Assembly (NCBI RefSeq): GCF_023277745.1
Contig: NZ_CP086322.1
Coordinates: 7,440,001 to 7,504,000, forward strand
Direction: 5' to 3'
Origin: Streptomyces halobius
Lineage (GTDB): Bacteria; Actinomycetota; Actinomycetes; Streptomycetales; Streptomycetaceae
DNA length: 64,000 nucleotides
Part shown: piece after piece, positions 41,415 through 49,765 of the stretch
Layout: each line of letters begins with the position of its first letter
Position numbering within the stretch: position 1 is the stretch's first letter
Translations under genes and position numbers: made by a program
The notes under the pieces: model-generated
The model's input: the letters and a program-made list of their open reading frames with translations, nothing else
Databases searched by the model: none
Told to the model about the DNA's origin: nothing

Positions 41415-42062
41415 ATGCAAGAGCCGACGTCCGGCCCGGAGCCGGAGGCACCCGCGGGATCCGAGGGGCCCGCCCTATCCGCTGAGCATGCCGTGGCTGC
41501 GGAGCACGCTGTGGCCGCTGAACGCGCTGTGGCCGGGGAGCACGCCCAGTCCGGCGAGCCCGGCGCTTCCGACGAGTCCGGCGCTTCCGACGCGTCCGCG
41601 GAGCACGCCGTGGCCGTCGGGCCCGCCGTGGCCGGGGAGCGCACTGTGGTCGCCGAGCCTGCCGAGTCCGACCAGTCTGCCGAGCCCACCGTGTCCGCCG
41701 AGCCCACCGTGTCCGCCGAGCCCACCGTGTCCGCCGAGCCCACCGCGTCCCCCGAGCCCACCGGGGCGGGCGGTTCGGCGGGGGACGCCGCGCCCGCCGG
41801 GTCCCTGGGGCCCGCCGGACCGCAGCCGCTCGGGATCGCGATCACTCCGACCGGGGACGCCATCGTGGACGCCCGGCTGCGGCGTCTCGCCGACGCCGAC
41901 CACCTCCCCGCCGACGGGCACCTCGAGGTGTACGAGGATGTGCACCGTGGGCTGCGCGACGCGCTGGCCGCCCTCGACCAGCGCCCCGGGCAGCCCACCC
42001 CGTCCGCGAGGACGCGTGACACGACGACGCGTGACACAACGACGTACGACAACAGGAGCTGA
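41415..42062 (+). CDS. hypothetical protein with repetitive Ala/Glu/Pro-rich N-terminus
   Basis: A 215-residue protein. Residues 1-140 are low complexity (Ala, Glu, Pro, Ser), with AEHAVA repeats and a tandem EPTVSA run (18-bp DNA repeat at 41682-41753). The conserved part is near the C-terminus: GDAIVDARLRRLADADHLPA and YEDVHRGLRDALAALD. I recognise the latter as a short conserved Streptomyces protein encoded just before tlyA, function unknown. The repeat region probably varies in length between strains. Its stop lies 7 bases before the tlyA GTG, so the two are likely one operon with nadK. Confidence 0.75.
   Translation: MQEPTSGPEPEAPAGSEGPALSAEHAVAAEHAVAAERAVAGEHAQSGEPGASDESGASDASAEHAVAVGPAVAGERTVVAEPAESDQSAEPTVSAEPTVSAEPTVSAEPTASPEPTGAGGSAGDAAPAGSLGPAGPQPLGIAITPTGDAIVDARLRRLADADHLPADGHLEVYEDVHRGLRDALAALDQRPGQPTPSARTRDTTTRDTTTYDNRS
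41682..41753 (+). repeat. 18-bp tandem repeat, four copies
   Basis: Three exact copies of GAGCCCACCGTGTCCGCC (41682-41735) and a fourth with two changes (41736-41753), encoding EPTVSA units. Confidence 0.9.
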
Positions 42063-42069
42063 ACCACAG

Positions 42070-42885
42070 GTGGCAGGAGTGGCACGACGCCGACTCGACG
42101 CGGAGCTGGTGCGCCGCAAGCTGGCCCGCTCGCGCGAGCACGCGAGCCAGCTGATCGCCGCGGGGCGGGTGACCGTCGGCGGGGCGACCGCGTCCAAGCC
42201 GGCCACCCAGGTGGAGACCAGCGCGGCCGTGGTCGTCCGCGCGGACGAGAGCGACCCCGACTATGTCTCGCGCGGCGGCCACAAGCTCGCCGGCGCCCTC
42301 GCCGCCTTCGTCCCGCAGGGACTGCGGATCAAGGGCCGGCGGGCTCTGGACGCGGGCGCGTCGACCGGCGGCTTCACCGATGTCCTGCTGCGGGCCGGCG
42401 CCGCCCATGTCGTCGCCGTCGACGTCGGATACGGCCAGCTGGCGTGGTCCTTGCAGAGTGATGACCGGGTCACCGTGAGGGACCGCACCAACGTACGCGA
42501 GTTGACGCTCGAACAGGTCGATTCGGTGCCGGTCGACATCGTCGTCGGTGATCTCTCCTTCATCCCGCTGGGGCTGGTGCTGCCCGCGCTCGTCGGCTGC
42601 ACGGCGCCCGACGCCGACCTGGTGCTGATGGTCAAGCCGCAGTTCGAGGTCGGCAAGGAGCGGCTCGGCAGCGGCGGGGTGGTGCGCAGCCCGGAACTGC
42701 GGGCCGAGGCGGTACGCGCGGTCGCCGGCCGGGCGGCCGAACTGGGGCTCGGTGTCATGGGCGTGACCGCGAGCCCGCTGCCTGGACCTTCCGGGAATGT
42801 CGAGTACTTTCTGTGGCTGCGCGCCGGGGCGCCCGCACTCGACCCGGCGGATGTCGACCGTGCGGTGGCGAAGGGGCCTCGTTGA
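42070..42885 (+). CDS. tlyA: TlyA-type rRNA 2'-O-methyltransferase
   Basis: A 271-residue enzyme. An N-terminal S4 RNA-binding domain (RRRLDAELVRRKLARSREHA ... VTVGGATASK) is joined to a Rossmann methyltransferase with the SAM motif ALDAGASTGGFTDVLL and the tetrad-type VKPQFEVGKE. Mycobacterial TlyA makes 2'-O-methylcytidine in 16S and 23S rRNA, conferring capreomycin/viomycin susceptibility. I chose the GTG at 42070 (AGGAG 12 bases upstream); a GTG 9 bases later is possible. The stop overlaps the nadK TTG start by 3 bases. Confidence 0.94.
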   Translation: MAGVARRRLDAELVRRKLARSREHASQLIAAGRVTVGGATASKPATQVETSAAVVVRADESDPDYVSRGGHKLAGALAAFVPQGLRIKGRRALDAGASTGGFTDVLLRAGAAHVVAVDVGYGQLAWSLQSDDRVTVRDRTNVRELTLEQVDSVPVDIVVGDLSFIPLGLVLPALVGCTAPDADLVLMVKPQFEVGKERLGSGGVVRSPELRAEAVRAVAGRAAELGLGVMGVTASPLPGPSGNVEYFLWLRAGAPALDPADVDRAVAKGPR

Positions 42886-43823
42886 CCACTACTCAGGCAG
42901 TTGAAGACAGCGCAGCACACGAGGGGAACGGCGCGCCGCGGACCGTTTTCCTGCTCGCGCACACCGGCCGCCCGGCGGCCATCCGGAGCGCCGAGCTCGT
43001 CGTCCAGGGACTGCTGCGCTGCGGGATCGGGGTACGGGTGCTGGCGGAGGAGGCCGCGGATCTGCCGCTGCCGCCGGAGGTCGAGCGCGTCGAGTCGGAG
43101 CAGTGCGCGGCCGAGGGCTGCGAACTGCTGGTGGTGCTCGGCGGGGACGGCACGCTGTTGCGCGGCGCGGACTTCGCCCGTACCTCCGGAGTGCCGATGC
43201 TCGGCGTCAACCTCGGCCGGGTCGGCTTCCTGGCGGAGGCCGAACGCGACGACCTCGACAAGGTCGTCGACCGGGTCGTCAGCCGCTCCTACGAGGTAGA
43301 GGAGCGGATGACGCTCGACGTCCTCGTACGGAACAACGGCGGTGTCGTGCACACCGACTGGGCGCTGAACGAGGCGTCGGTGGAGAAGGCCGCACGGGAG
43401 CGGATGCTGGAGGTCGTCACCGAGGTCGACGGCCGGCCCGTGTCGCGCTTCGGCGGTGACGGGGTGGTCTGCGCGACCCCGACCGGCTCGACCGCGTATG
43501 CCTTCTCGGCCGGCGGCCCGGTGGTCTGGCCCGAGGTCGAGGCGCTGCTGATGGTCCCGATCAGTGCGCACGCCCTCTTCGCCAAGCCGCTGGTCACCTC
43601 GCCGCGTTCGGTACTGGCGGTGGAGGTCCAGCCCAAGACCCCGCACGGCGTCCTGTGGTGCGACGGCCGCCGCAGCGTCGAACTGCCCGCCGGCGCACGG
43701 GTGGAGGTTCGCCGCGGCGCCGTGCCCGTACGTCTCGCGCGACTGCATCACGCCTCCTTCACCGATCGTCTGGTCGCCAAGTTCGCCCTGCCGGTGGCGG
43801 GCTGGCGGGGGGCGCCGCACTAG
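42882..43823 (+). CDS. nadK: NAD kinase
   Basis: A 313-residue ATP/polyphosphate-NAD kinase that makes NADP. It has the conserved VVLGGDGTLLRGA motif near residue 90, the NE-containing WALNEASVEKAARERM and the glycine-rich DGVVCATPTGSTAYAFSAGGP. The start is a rare TTG at 42882, overlapping the tlyA stop (TTGA) with AAGGGG 7 bases upstream, so it is coupled to tlyA. In actinobacteria recN normally follows directly; here about 3.2 kb of inserted DNA intervene. Confidence 0.95.
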   Translation: MTTTQAVEDSAAHEGNGAPRTVFLLAHTGRPAAIRSAELVVQGLLRCGIGVRVLAEEAADLPLPPEVERVESEQCAAEGCELLVVLGGDGTLLRGADFARTSGVPMLGVNLGRVGFLAEAERDDLDKVVDRVVSRSYEVEERMTLDVLVRNNGGVVHTDWALNEASVEKAARERMLEVVTEVDGRPVSRFGGDGVVCATPTGSTAYAFSAGGPVVWPEVEALLMVPISAHALFAKPLVTSPRSVLAVEVQPKTPHGVLWCDGRRSVELPAGARVEVRRGAVPVRLARLHHASFTDRLVAKFALPVAGWRGAPH

Positions 43824-43848
43824 GGCCTGGCCCCACCCGCCAGGCCCT
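43822..43848 (+). terminator. hairpin overlapping the nadK stop codon
   Basis: AGGGCCTGG (43822-43830) pairs perfectly with CCAGGCCCT (43840-43848), a 9-bp stem with a 9-base loop. Confidence 0.6.
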
Positions 43849-43900
43849 TACGGCCGGGACTCGGGGGCCGGATGCCTCCCGCGCGTCCGGCGTCTGCCTT

Positions 43901-44021
43901 CTGGAAGTCCGATGAAGATCTTGACAACGCGGCCGATGTGCGGTGGATTGCCCCGATTGACTTTTGCGGGCAAAGCGGGGCGACTCGGGTGGCCCGTGCA
44001 AGATCTTCATCGGCCTTCCAG
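43901..44021. mobile_element. 121-bp MITE-like element
   Basis: Terminal inverted repeats of 23 bp (43901-43923 and 43999-44021) match at 22 of 23 positions and start CTGGAAG. They flank a 75-bp centre that can itself fold (GCCCCG near 43950, CGGGGC near 43976). It is non-coding. No direct target duplication is evident at the edges. Likely a non-autonomous derivative of an IS whose transposase is elsewhere. Confidence 0.65.
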
Positions 44022-44132
44022 GGCCTGTCCGATAGGTCAGGTCGAAAAGGCCGCGGCGTTCTGGCGCACTTCACTCGCTGCGCTTGGTCTATCACTGACG
44101 CCTGCCGGTGGACGCAGCGCGCGGCACGGGCA

Positions 44133-44501
44133 TCACACCACGTTGGCAAGTGGGGAGATGATCTCGGCGCCGGCGGGCAGGGAGCTGGAGTTGATGATCG
44201 GGACGTTGAGGTTGTACTCGTTGAGGGTGCTGAAGTTGCAGGTGAGGCCGCTGTTGCCGCAGTGGTTGCGGGGCAGCCCGACCGGCAGATGCCCGGCGTT
44301 GCCCGTCAAGGTCCCCTTGCTGGATGCCGTCGCACCGGCTGCCCGCGCGCCTCCCGCCTTGGCGCAGGTGTTGCTGAACGCGGGATTGCCGACACCGATG
44401 ACCGCGTGCGCCGGTACCGCCGACAACGCCACCGCGCCCAACCCCGCACCGACCAGCACCGCCTGCCGCCGCACCGACCTGGCCCGCGTCGCCGCACCCA
44501 T
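44133..44501 (-). CDS. small secreted protein of unknown function
   Basis: A 122-residue exported protein. The signal peptide (RRQAVLVGAGLGAVALSAVPAHA region) should be cut near residue 32. The mature part, about 90 residues, is rich in Gly, Asn, Ala and Ser with three Cys (SNTCAKAGG, RNHCGNSG, LTCNFS), somewhat chaplin-like in composition but without the chaplin motif. I chose the ATG at 44501, which has an excellent GGAGGG ribosome-binding site 6 bases upstream. It lies inside a degraded IS, and its promoter region overlaps the transposase remnant. Confidence 0.75.
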   Translation of the reverse strand: MGAATRARSVRRQAVLVGAGLGAVALSAVPAHAVIGVGNPAFSNTCAKAGGARAAGATASSKGTLTGNAGHLPVGLPRNHCGNSGLTCNFSTLNEYNLNVPIINSSSLPAGAEIISPLANVV

Positions 44502-44589
44502 GCGCCACCCTCCATTCCGTTCGTCCGGCGACAGCCACGAATGGCAACTGTCCCATTTGTCCACTGCAACGACTGAATCACCGACGACG

Positions 44590-45060
44590 ACACGGCGCGG
44601 TGAGTGGTGGCCTCCCAGCGGCTTCGCCATCGACACCACCGTCGCCACCGTGACCTGCCCGCAAGGGCACACCGTCCCCCTCTCCACGCCCGGCGGACGC
44701 CACCACCAGCGCAAAGCCGCCTTCAAGGACCTGTGCACCGGATGCCCCTTGCGTGAGCGGTGCACCACGGCCAAGGCCGGCCGCATCCTGACCATCCGTT
44801 CCCACCACGGCCTCCAGGCCGCCACCGACCCCGACTGGCAAGCCGCCTACCGGCGCTGGAGGCCACCCGTCGAACGCGCCGTCGCCTGGCTCGTCCACCG
44901 AGGCAACCGCAAACTCCGCTACCGAGGCACCATCAAGAACGACACCTGGCTCCACACCCGGGCAGCCGCCCTCAATCTCCGCCGACTGCTCAGTCTCCGA
45001 CTCACCCGCACCGGCGACACCTGGCACCCTGCCCAACGGCACATGACCAGAGGGGCCGAC
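44590..45060 (+). pseudogene. C-terminal remnant of an IS1182-family transposase
   Basis: The plus-strand frame shows the end of a DDE transposase of the IS1182 type: TVTCPQGHTVPLSTPGG, CTGCPLRERCTTAKAGR (a zinc-type Cys cluster), DWQAAYRRWRPPVERAVAWL with the catalytic-type Glu, and LHTRAAALNLRRLLSL. The first two thirds of the expected roughly 500-residue protein are absent, there is no start codon in context, and the natural stop has been lost. Confidence 0.85.
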
Positions 45061-45105
45061 CGGCCTGCGGCCGGACAGCCCCTCAACAAGGCCTTCATGA
45101 GTCTC

Positions 45106-46593
45106 CTAGCTGTCGTTTCCGTGCGCCCGTTGCGACAGATACGCGCGGGCGCGGGTGAGAGCGGAGTCTCGGTGTGCCGTGAGGTCCTCCTCCGTGAAGA
45201 CGGGGGTGGGGATCGCCGGTGGTATGCCGGGGCCGTCGAAGGTGTGGCCGTCGGCGGTCAGAAACTCCTCGTTGGGGAGGCCGAAGGACCAGCCGTTGGG
45301 CAGGGCGCGGTCCAGCACGTCGGAGAAGACACCCTGGGTGTTCTCGCCGATGCGGGTGGGGGAGGGGGAGCGGCCGATGAGGGACTGGGTGAAGGTCTCA
45401 CCCGCGCTGATCGTCAGCCGTCCGGTCAGGACCGCGATCGGGCCGGTGTAGACCGGGCCCCGGTGCGGTCGGACCTGCAGGGGCTGGGGCGTGGTGAACC
45501 TGCCGGGCTCATCGGGGTTGTTGCGTGCCCGCTTGCGGTAGGCGGGATAGGGGCGGTCGGTGAGCCGGGAGGCGATGCGCAGGCCGAGAGGGTCCGCGCC
45601 GCCGCCGTTGAGCCGTACGTCGACGATCAGGCCGCGCAGGGCCTTCGGGCCCTGCGTACGCGCCTTGGTGAACACGGCATCCAGCGCGCGGTCGAGCTCG
45701 GCGACATCGCCGGCGTAGTCGCCCTTCTTGGTGTAGCCGGCGAACTGGGTGACCCGGAAGTAGCCGATGCGGCCCGGGAGATCGGCATACGTGAGCTTGC
45801 CCTGGGCCCAGCGCCGTTGGGTGACGCCGGGGCCCAGGTTCGCGGCGATCGCCTCGTCGATGCGGGCGGTGGATTCCGGTGTGGGCAGGACGGTGCCGGG
45901 ACGCTTGCCCGCGAACCACCGGTCGGGTCCCGCGATGACACGGGTGTGCGCGTCATACAGCGGCTCGATCATCTCGCGCAGTACCGCGAAGAGTTCGTCG
46001 TCGGTGGTCTTCGCCGTGATGCGGGGGCGGTAGCGGTCACGCACCGCCGACCAGTCGATCTTCTTCGCGCGGAAGAAGGGGTAGTTCTCGGCGAATGTCT
46101 GCCAGAACACATCGAAGACGGCCCGGGGATCGCTCGGCGGGCGCTTCCGGCAGCGGTCCGGAAGCGCGTCGACGCGGCGCAGACCGCGGTGGCCGGCGGT
46201 GTCCTCGATGGACAGCCGGGCATGGCCGGAGCCGGCGGGGACCACCGTGATCGGGGCGGAGTCGGGAACGGTGAACACGCTCCGGCCGTGCCCGTCGGAC
46301 CTGCCCGCGCGGGTGCCCGTCACCGATCCGGGCAGGCAACTCATGGCTGTGGTCTCGTACGTCCGCAGGCTGCGGCCCTTGATCGTGACGAGGGTGCCGT
46401 AGCCGTCCATCTGCCAGACACCTTCCAGGGACTGGGACGAAGCGGAAGCCGAAGCGCCGGGGCTCGCGCCGGACCGATCCGCGCGGACCGGTCCTCCCGG
46501 GGCCGCACAGGCGGCGGTGGTGGTGAGGGCGGTCAGGGCGGCGAGGAACACGGCCGCGCCGCCGGTACGGCGGGGGCGTCGTGGGCCGTTCAT
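45106..46593 (-). CDS. S41-family peptidase lipoprotein
   Basis: A 495-residue exported serine peptidase. The signal sequence has a lipobox-like LTTTAAC (Cys29). A beta-rich N-terminal domain is followed by the tricorn-type C1 region (VFDVFWQTFAENYPFFRAKK) and the S41 core with ALRGLIVDVRLNGGGADPLG and LTISAGETFTQSL, where the Ser is the likely nucleophile. Processing of extracytoplasmic peptides is expected. It lies in the insertion zone between nadK and recN, so it may have arrived with the mobile DNA. ATG start. Confidence 0.9.
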   Translation of the reverse strand: MNGPRRPRRTGGAAVFLAALTALTTTAACAAPGGPVRADRSGASPGASASASSQSLEGVWQMDGYGTLVTIKGRSLRTYETTAMSCLPGSVTGTRAGRSDGHGRSVFTVPDSAPITVVPAGSGHARLSIEDTAGHRGLRRVDALPDRCRKRPPSDPRAVFDVFWQTFAENYPFFRAKKIDWSAVRDRYRPRITAKTTDDELFAVLREMIEPLYDAHTRVIAGPDRWFAGKRPGTVLPTPESTARIDEAIAANLGPGVTQRRWAQGKLTYADLPGRIGYFRVTQFAGYTKKGDYAGDVAELDRALDAVFTKARTQGPKALRGLIVDVRLNGGGADPLGLRIASRLTDRPYPAYRKRARNNPDEPGRFTTPQPLQVRPHRGPVYTGPIAVLTGRLTISAGETFTQSLIGRSPSPTRIGENTQGVFSDVLDRALPNGWSFGLPNEEFLTADGHTFDGPGIPPAIPTPVFTEEDLTAHRDSALTRARAYLSQRAHGNDS

Positions 46594-46992
46594 CGGGCGT
46601 ACCTCTCAGGAGTCGGGCCAGGAGCCAGGCAGAAGTCATGCCGCGGGCAGGATTTCCGTGGCGCGGCGGGCGGGCGGAAGCTGCGGCTGTCGCCGGGGCT
46701 CGCCGCGGTGACGGCGGGGGATCGTCGCCGTCGGCACACCGGCCCCGGTCGCGGCGAACAGCGTCGTCACCCCCCCCGCGAGCGCGGGACGGTGACCCCG
46801 CAGCGTCGCACGCACCAATCCACTCGGCATGAGCACACCTTCCGTTGCTGTCAGTGATCAGCGTGACGGCCGAGCGCAGTCCCGCACCATCAGGTATCCA
46901 CCCGATTTCCGGTGGGGTTTTCCTCAGGGTCGCGGCCAGGAGAGAGGGGAGGCCGTCGCGGGCCGGCCCCCGGACCTCGTAAGGTCGTATCC
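46594..46992. other. spacer between the S41 gene and recN with a possible gene relic
   Basis: It is GC-rich and contains the promoters of both divergent genes. A 66-codon minus-strand frame at 46636-46836 (starting MLMPSGLVRATLRGHR) resembles the first residues of FtsX-like ABC permeases but breaks off; I treat it as a doubtful relic. Confidence 0.35.
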
Positions 46993-48732
46993 GTGTTGGA
47001 GGAGATGCGGATCCGGTCCCTGGGCGTCATTGACGACGCCGTTGTCGAGCTGTCCCCGGGCTTCACGGCGGTGACGGGCGAGACGGGCGCGGGCAAGACC
47101 ATGGTCGTCACCAGCCTCGGCCTGCTGCTCGGCGGGCGCGCGGACCCCGCCCTGGTGCGGATCGGCGCCAAGTCGGCGGTCGTGGAGGGCCGGATCACCA
47201 TCGGTGCCAAGGACCCCGCGGCCGTACGGGCCGAGGAGGCCGGCGCGGAGCTGGACGACGGCGCGCTGCTGATCAGCCGCACCGTGTCCGCCGAAGGCCG
47301 CTCGCGCGCCCACGTGGGCGGCCGTTCCGTACCCGTCGGCCTGCTGGGGGAGCTGGCCGACGACCTGGTCGCCGTGCACGGCCAGACCGACCAGCAGGGC
47401 CTGCTGCGGCCGGCCCGGCAGCGGCAGGCCCTGGACCGCTACGCCGGCGACGCGGTCGCCGTCCCGCTCGCCAAGTACGCGGCCGCCCACCGCCGGCTGC
47501 GCGCCGTCGCCGCCGAGCTGGACGAACTGACGACGCGGGCCCGTGAACGCTCCCAGGAAGCCGATCTGCTGCGCTTCGGCCTCGACGAGATCGCCGCGGC
47601 CGAGCCGCAACCGGGCGAGGACACCGAACTCGCCGCCGAGGCCGAGCGGCTCGGGCACGCCGAGGCGCTGGCCTCCGCCGCCACCGCCGCGCAGGCCGCG
47701 CTGGCCGGTAACCCCGAGGATCCCGAGGGCGTCGACGCCACCACCCTGGTCGCCGGCGCCCATCGCGCGCTGGACGCCGTACGCAGCCATGACCGGGAGC
47801 TGTCCGCACTGGCCGAGCGGCTCGGTGAGATCGGCATCCTGATGGCGGACGTGGCCGGCGAGCTGGCCAGTTACGCGGACGGTCTGGACGCCGACCCGTT
47901 GCGGCTCGCCGCGGTCGAGGAGCGCCGCGCCGCCCTGACCCACCTGACCCGCAAATACGGCGAGGACATCACGGCGGTGCTGGCGTGGGCGGAGGAGAGC
48001 GCCACGCGGCTCGCCGAACTGGACGGCGATGACGGCCGGATCGGCGAGCTCACCGCGGAGCGGGACGCGCTCCGTGCCGAACTCGGCGAGCTGGCACAGG
48101 AGTTGACCGACGCCCGCACCGCGTCGGCGAAGCGTTTCGCCGACGCGGTCACCACCGAACTCGGCGAACTCGCCATGCCGCACGCCCGGGTGACCGTCGA
48201 GATCCGGCAGGCCGAGGTGCCGGAGGACGCCGACGGCATCATGGTCGGCGGCCGCAATGTCGCCTACGGCCCGGCCGGTGCCGACGAGGTCGAGCTGCTT
48301 CTGGCCCCGCACCCCGGCGCGCCGCCCCGGCCGATCGCCAAGGGGGCGTCCGGCGGTGAGCTCTCCCGGGTGATGCTCGCCGTCGAGGTCGTCTTCGCCG
48401 GCTCCGACCCCGTACCGACCTACCTTTTCGACGAGGTCGACGCGGGCGTCGGCGGCAAGGCGGCCGTCGAGGTCGGCCGGCGCCTGGCCAGGCTCGCGAA
48501 GTCGGCGCAGGTCGTGGTGGTCACGCACCTCCCGCAGGTCGCGGCGTTCGCCGATCGCCAGCTGCTGGTGGAGAAGACCAACGACGGGTCGGTCACCAGG
48601 AGCGGTGTCACGGTCCTGGAGGGCGAGGAACGGGTTCGCGAACTCTCCCGGATGCTCGCCGGCCAGGAGGACTCCGAGACGGCCCGCGCACACGCCGAGG
48701 AACTGCTGGAGACGGCGCGGACGGGGCGGTAG
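46993..48732 (+). CDS. recN: DNA repair protein RecN
   Basis: A 579-residue SMC-like ATPase acting early in double-strand break repair. Walker A GETGAGKT is at residues 29-36, the Q-loop region VHGQTDQQGLLRP lies near 136, long coiled coils (about 170-350) form the arms, the signature is GASGGELSRVMLA near 452 and Walker B YLFDEVDAGVGG is near 476. I chose the GTG at 46993 (VLEEMRIRSLG), as in other Streptomyces RecN; an ATG 12 bases later is preceded too closely by GGAGGAG. It normally follows nadK directly in actinobacteria. Confidence 0.95.
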   Translation: MLEEMRIRSLGVIDDAVVELSPGFTAVTGETGAGKTMVVTSLGLLLGGRADPALVRIGAKSAVVEGRITIGAKDPAAVRAEEAGAELDDGALLISRTVSAEGRSRAHVGGRSVPVGLLGELADDLVAVHGQTDQQGLLRPARQRQALDRYAGDAVAVPLAKYAAAHRRLRAVAAELDELTTRARERSQEADLLRFGLDEIAAAEPQPGEDTELAAEAERLGHAEALASAATAAQAALAGNPEDPEGVDATTLVAGAHRALDAVRSHDRELSALAERLGEIGILMADVAGELASYADGLDADPLRLAAVEERRAALTHLTRKYGEDITAVLAWAEESATRLAELDGDDGRIGELTAERDALRAELGELAQELTDARTASAKRFADAVTTELGELAMPHARVTVEIRQAEVPEDADGIMVGGRNVAYGPAGADEVELLLAPHPGAPPRPIAKGASGGELSRVMLAVEVVFAGSDPVPTYLFDEVDAGVGGKAAVEVGRRLARLAKSAQVVVVTHLPQVAAFADRQLLVEKTNDGSVTRSGVTVLEGEERVRELSRMLAGQEDSETARAHAEELLETARTGR

Positions 48733-48842
48733 CACTGGTGCCGGCGGGGCACTCGCAGTAGATCGCTGGGGTGGTGCACAGGGCGGGTCTTGGCGGCTCC
48801 TCGGGCCGCCCGTCCGGAGGGAGGGCTGTGGGCGGGTGTGCC

Positions 48843-48879
48843 CGGGGAAGATCTCGCCCCTCTCTCGGGGAAGATCTCG
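48843..48879 (+). repeat. 14-bp direct repeat upstream of the membrane-protein gene
   Basis: CGGGGAAGATCTCG occurs at 48843-48856 and again at 48866-48879, 23 bases apart (about two helical turns), some 60-100 bases before the GTG at 48941. The spacing suggests a regulator-binding site. Confidence 0.6.
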
Positions 48880-48940
48880 GCCTCTAGGGTGGACCGGAGT
48901 CGAGCACGGCACGGTGCCGGGCAGGGGAGTGAGGGTTGCG

Positions 48941-49765
48941 GTGGCTGGCAGCAGGTTGCGGGGACGGATCTCGGCGCTGCTCGGGGCGACGGGAGCCGGA
49001 CGGGCCGCATACGGGGCGCTGCTTGGGTCGGCAGGAGCGACACGGGCCGCATACGGGGTGCTGAAGAGCCGGCCGCCGGGCGGGGCCGTCCTGTGGGAGC
49101 GGAAGAATTACGCGGGCCGTACCGTGAACCTGCACGCCGGACTCGCCACGGCCACCGGCACCGCGCTCGCCGCCGCCACCGTGCCCGGACTGCCTGCTCG
49201 GGCCCGGAGCGCGACGGCCCTTGCGGTGCTCGCCGCCGGGGAGTGCGGCGCGTACGACGATGTCTTCGGCGCCACTGACCCCCGGCGCGGTTTCCGGGCA
49301 CATCTCTCGGCACTCCGGAGTGGCGAGGTCACCAGTGGAGCGGTGAAGCTGTTCGGGATCGGTGCCGCGGGTCTCGCCGCCGGTGCCCTGCTGAAGGAGC
49401 GCCCGGTCGACAAACTGCTGGCCGGCGTGGTGGTCGCGGGGTCGGCCCATCTGGTGAACCTCCTCGACGTCCGGCCGGGCCGTGCGGCGGGTGCCGTACT
49501 GGCCATAGGTGCGCCGGGGCTGCTGCGCGGTGGAGCGGCCGGCCCGCTGTCCGCCGCGTCCATGGGTGCCATAGCCGCGGTCGTCGGGGACGATCTCGGG
49601 GAGCGCACGATGCTCGGGGACGCCGGAGCGCATGCCCTCGGCGCGGCCCTTGGGCTCGCCATCGTCACCGGCAACGGCCGCAAGGGGCTGACCGCGCACG
49701 CCGCCGCACTGATCGCCGCCGCGGCTGCGGGAGACCGCGTCAGCGGGGCCGTCGCCGCGGTCTGA
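48941..49765 (+). CDS. MraY/WecA-like membrane protein of unknown function
   Basis: A 274-residue integral membrane protein with about seven hydrophobic helices. It resembles a shortened polyprenyl-phosphate glycan transferase (MraY/WecA fold): KNYAGRTVNLHAG, ECGAYDDVFG in place of the DD region, HLVNLLDVRPGRA and MLGDAGAHALGAALG, in the positions of the NxxD and GD motifs of MraY. Several catalytic Asp seem altered, so enzymatic activity is uncertain. It is encoded just after recN and before a GT4 glycosyltransferase. I chose the GTG at 48941 with GAGGG upstream; a GTG 12 bases earlier is possible. Confidence 0.75.
   Translation: MAGSRLRGRISALLGATGAGRAAYGALLGSAGATRAAYGVLKSRPPGGAVLWERKNYAGRTVNLHAGLATATGTALAAATVPGLPARARSATALAVLAAGECGAYDDVFGATDPRRGFRAHLSALRSGEVTSGAVKLFGIGAAGLAAGALLKERPVDKLLAGVVVAGSAHLVNLLDVRPGRAAGAVLAIGAPGLLRGGAAGPLSAASMGAIAAVVGDDLGERTMLGDAGAHALGAALGLAIVTGNGRKGLTAHAAALIAAAAAGDRVSGAVAAV

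Larger units (their letters stand above)
44021..45082 (+). mobile_element. degenerate IS1182-family element (approximate limits)
   Basis: GGGCCTGTCCG (44021-44031) and CGGACAGCCCC (45072-45082) are inverted copies matching at 10 of 11 positions and bracket a truncated IS1182-type transposase. The 5' half of the expected transposase is missing; a small secreted-protein gene lies there on the opposite strand. Confidence 0.45.

Noticed and set aside
43901..44021. A transcription terminator only
   Set aside because: The arms are 75 bp apart with terminal-repeat symmetry, far longer than a terminator loop, and nadK already has a hairpin at its stop.
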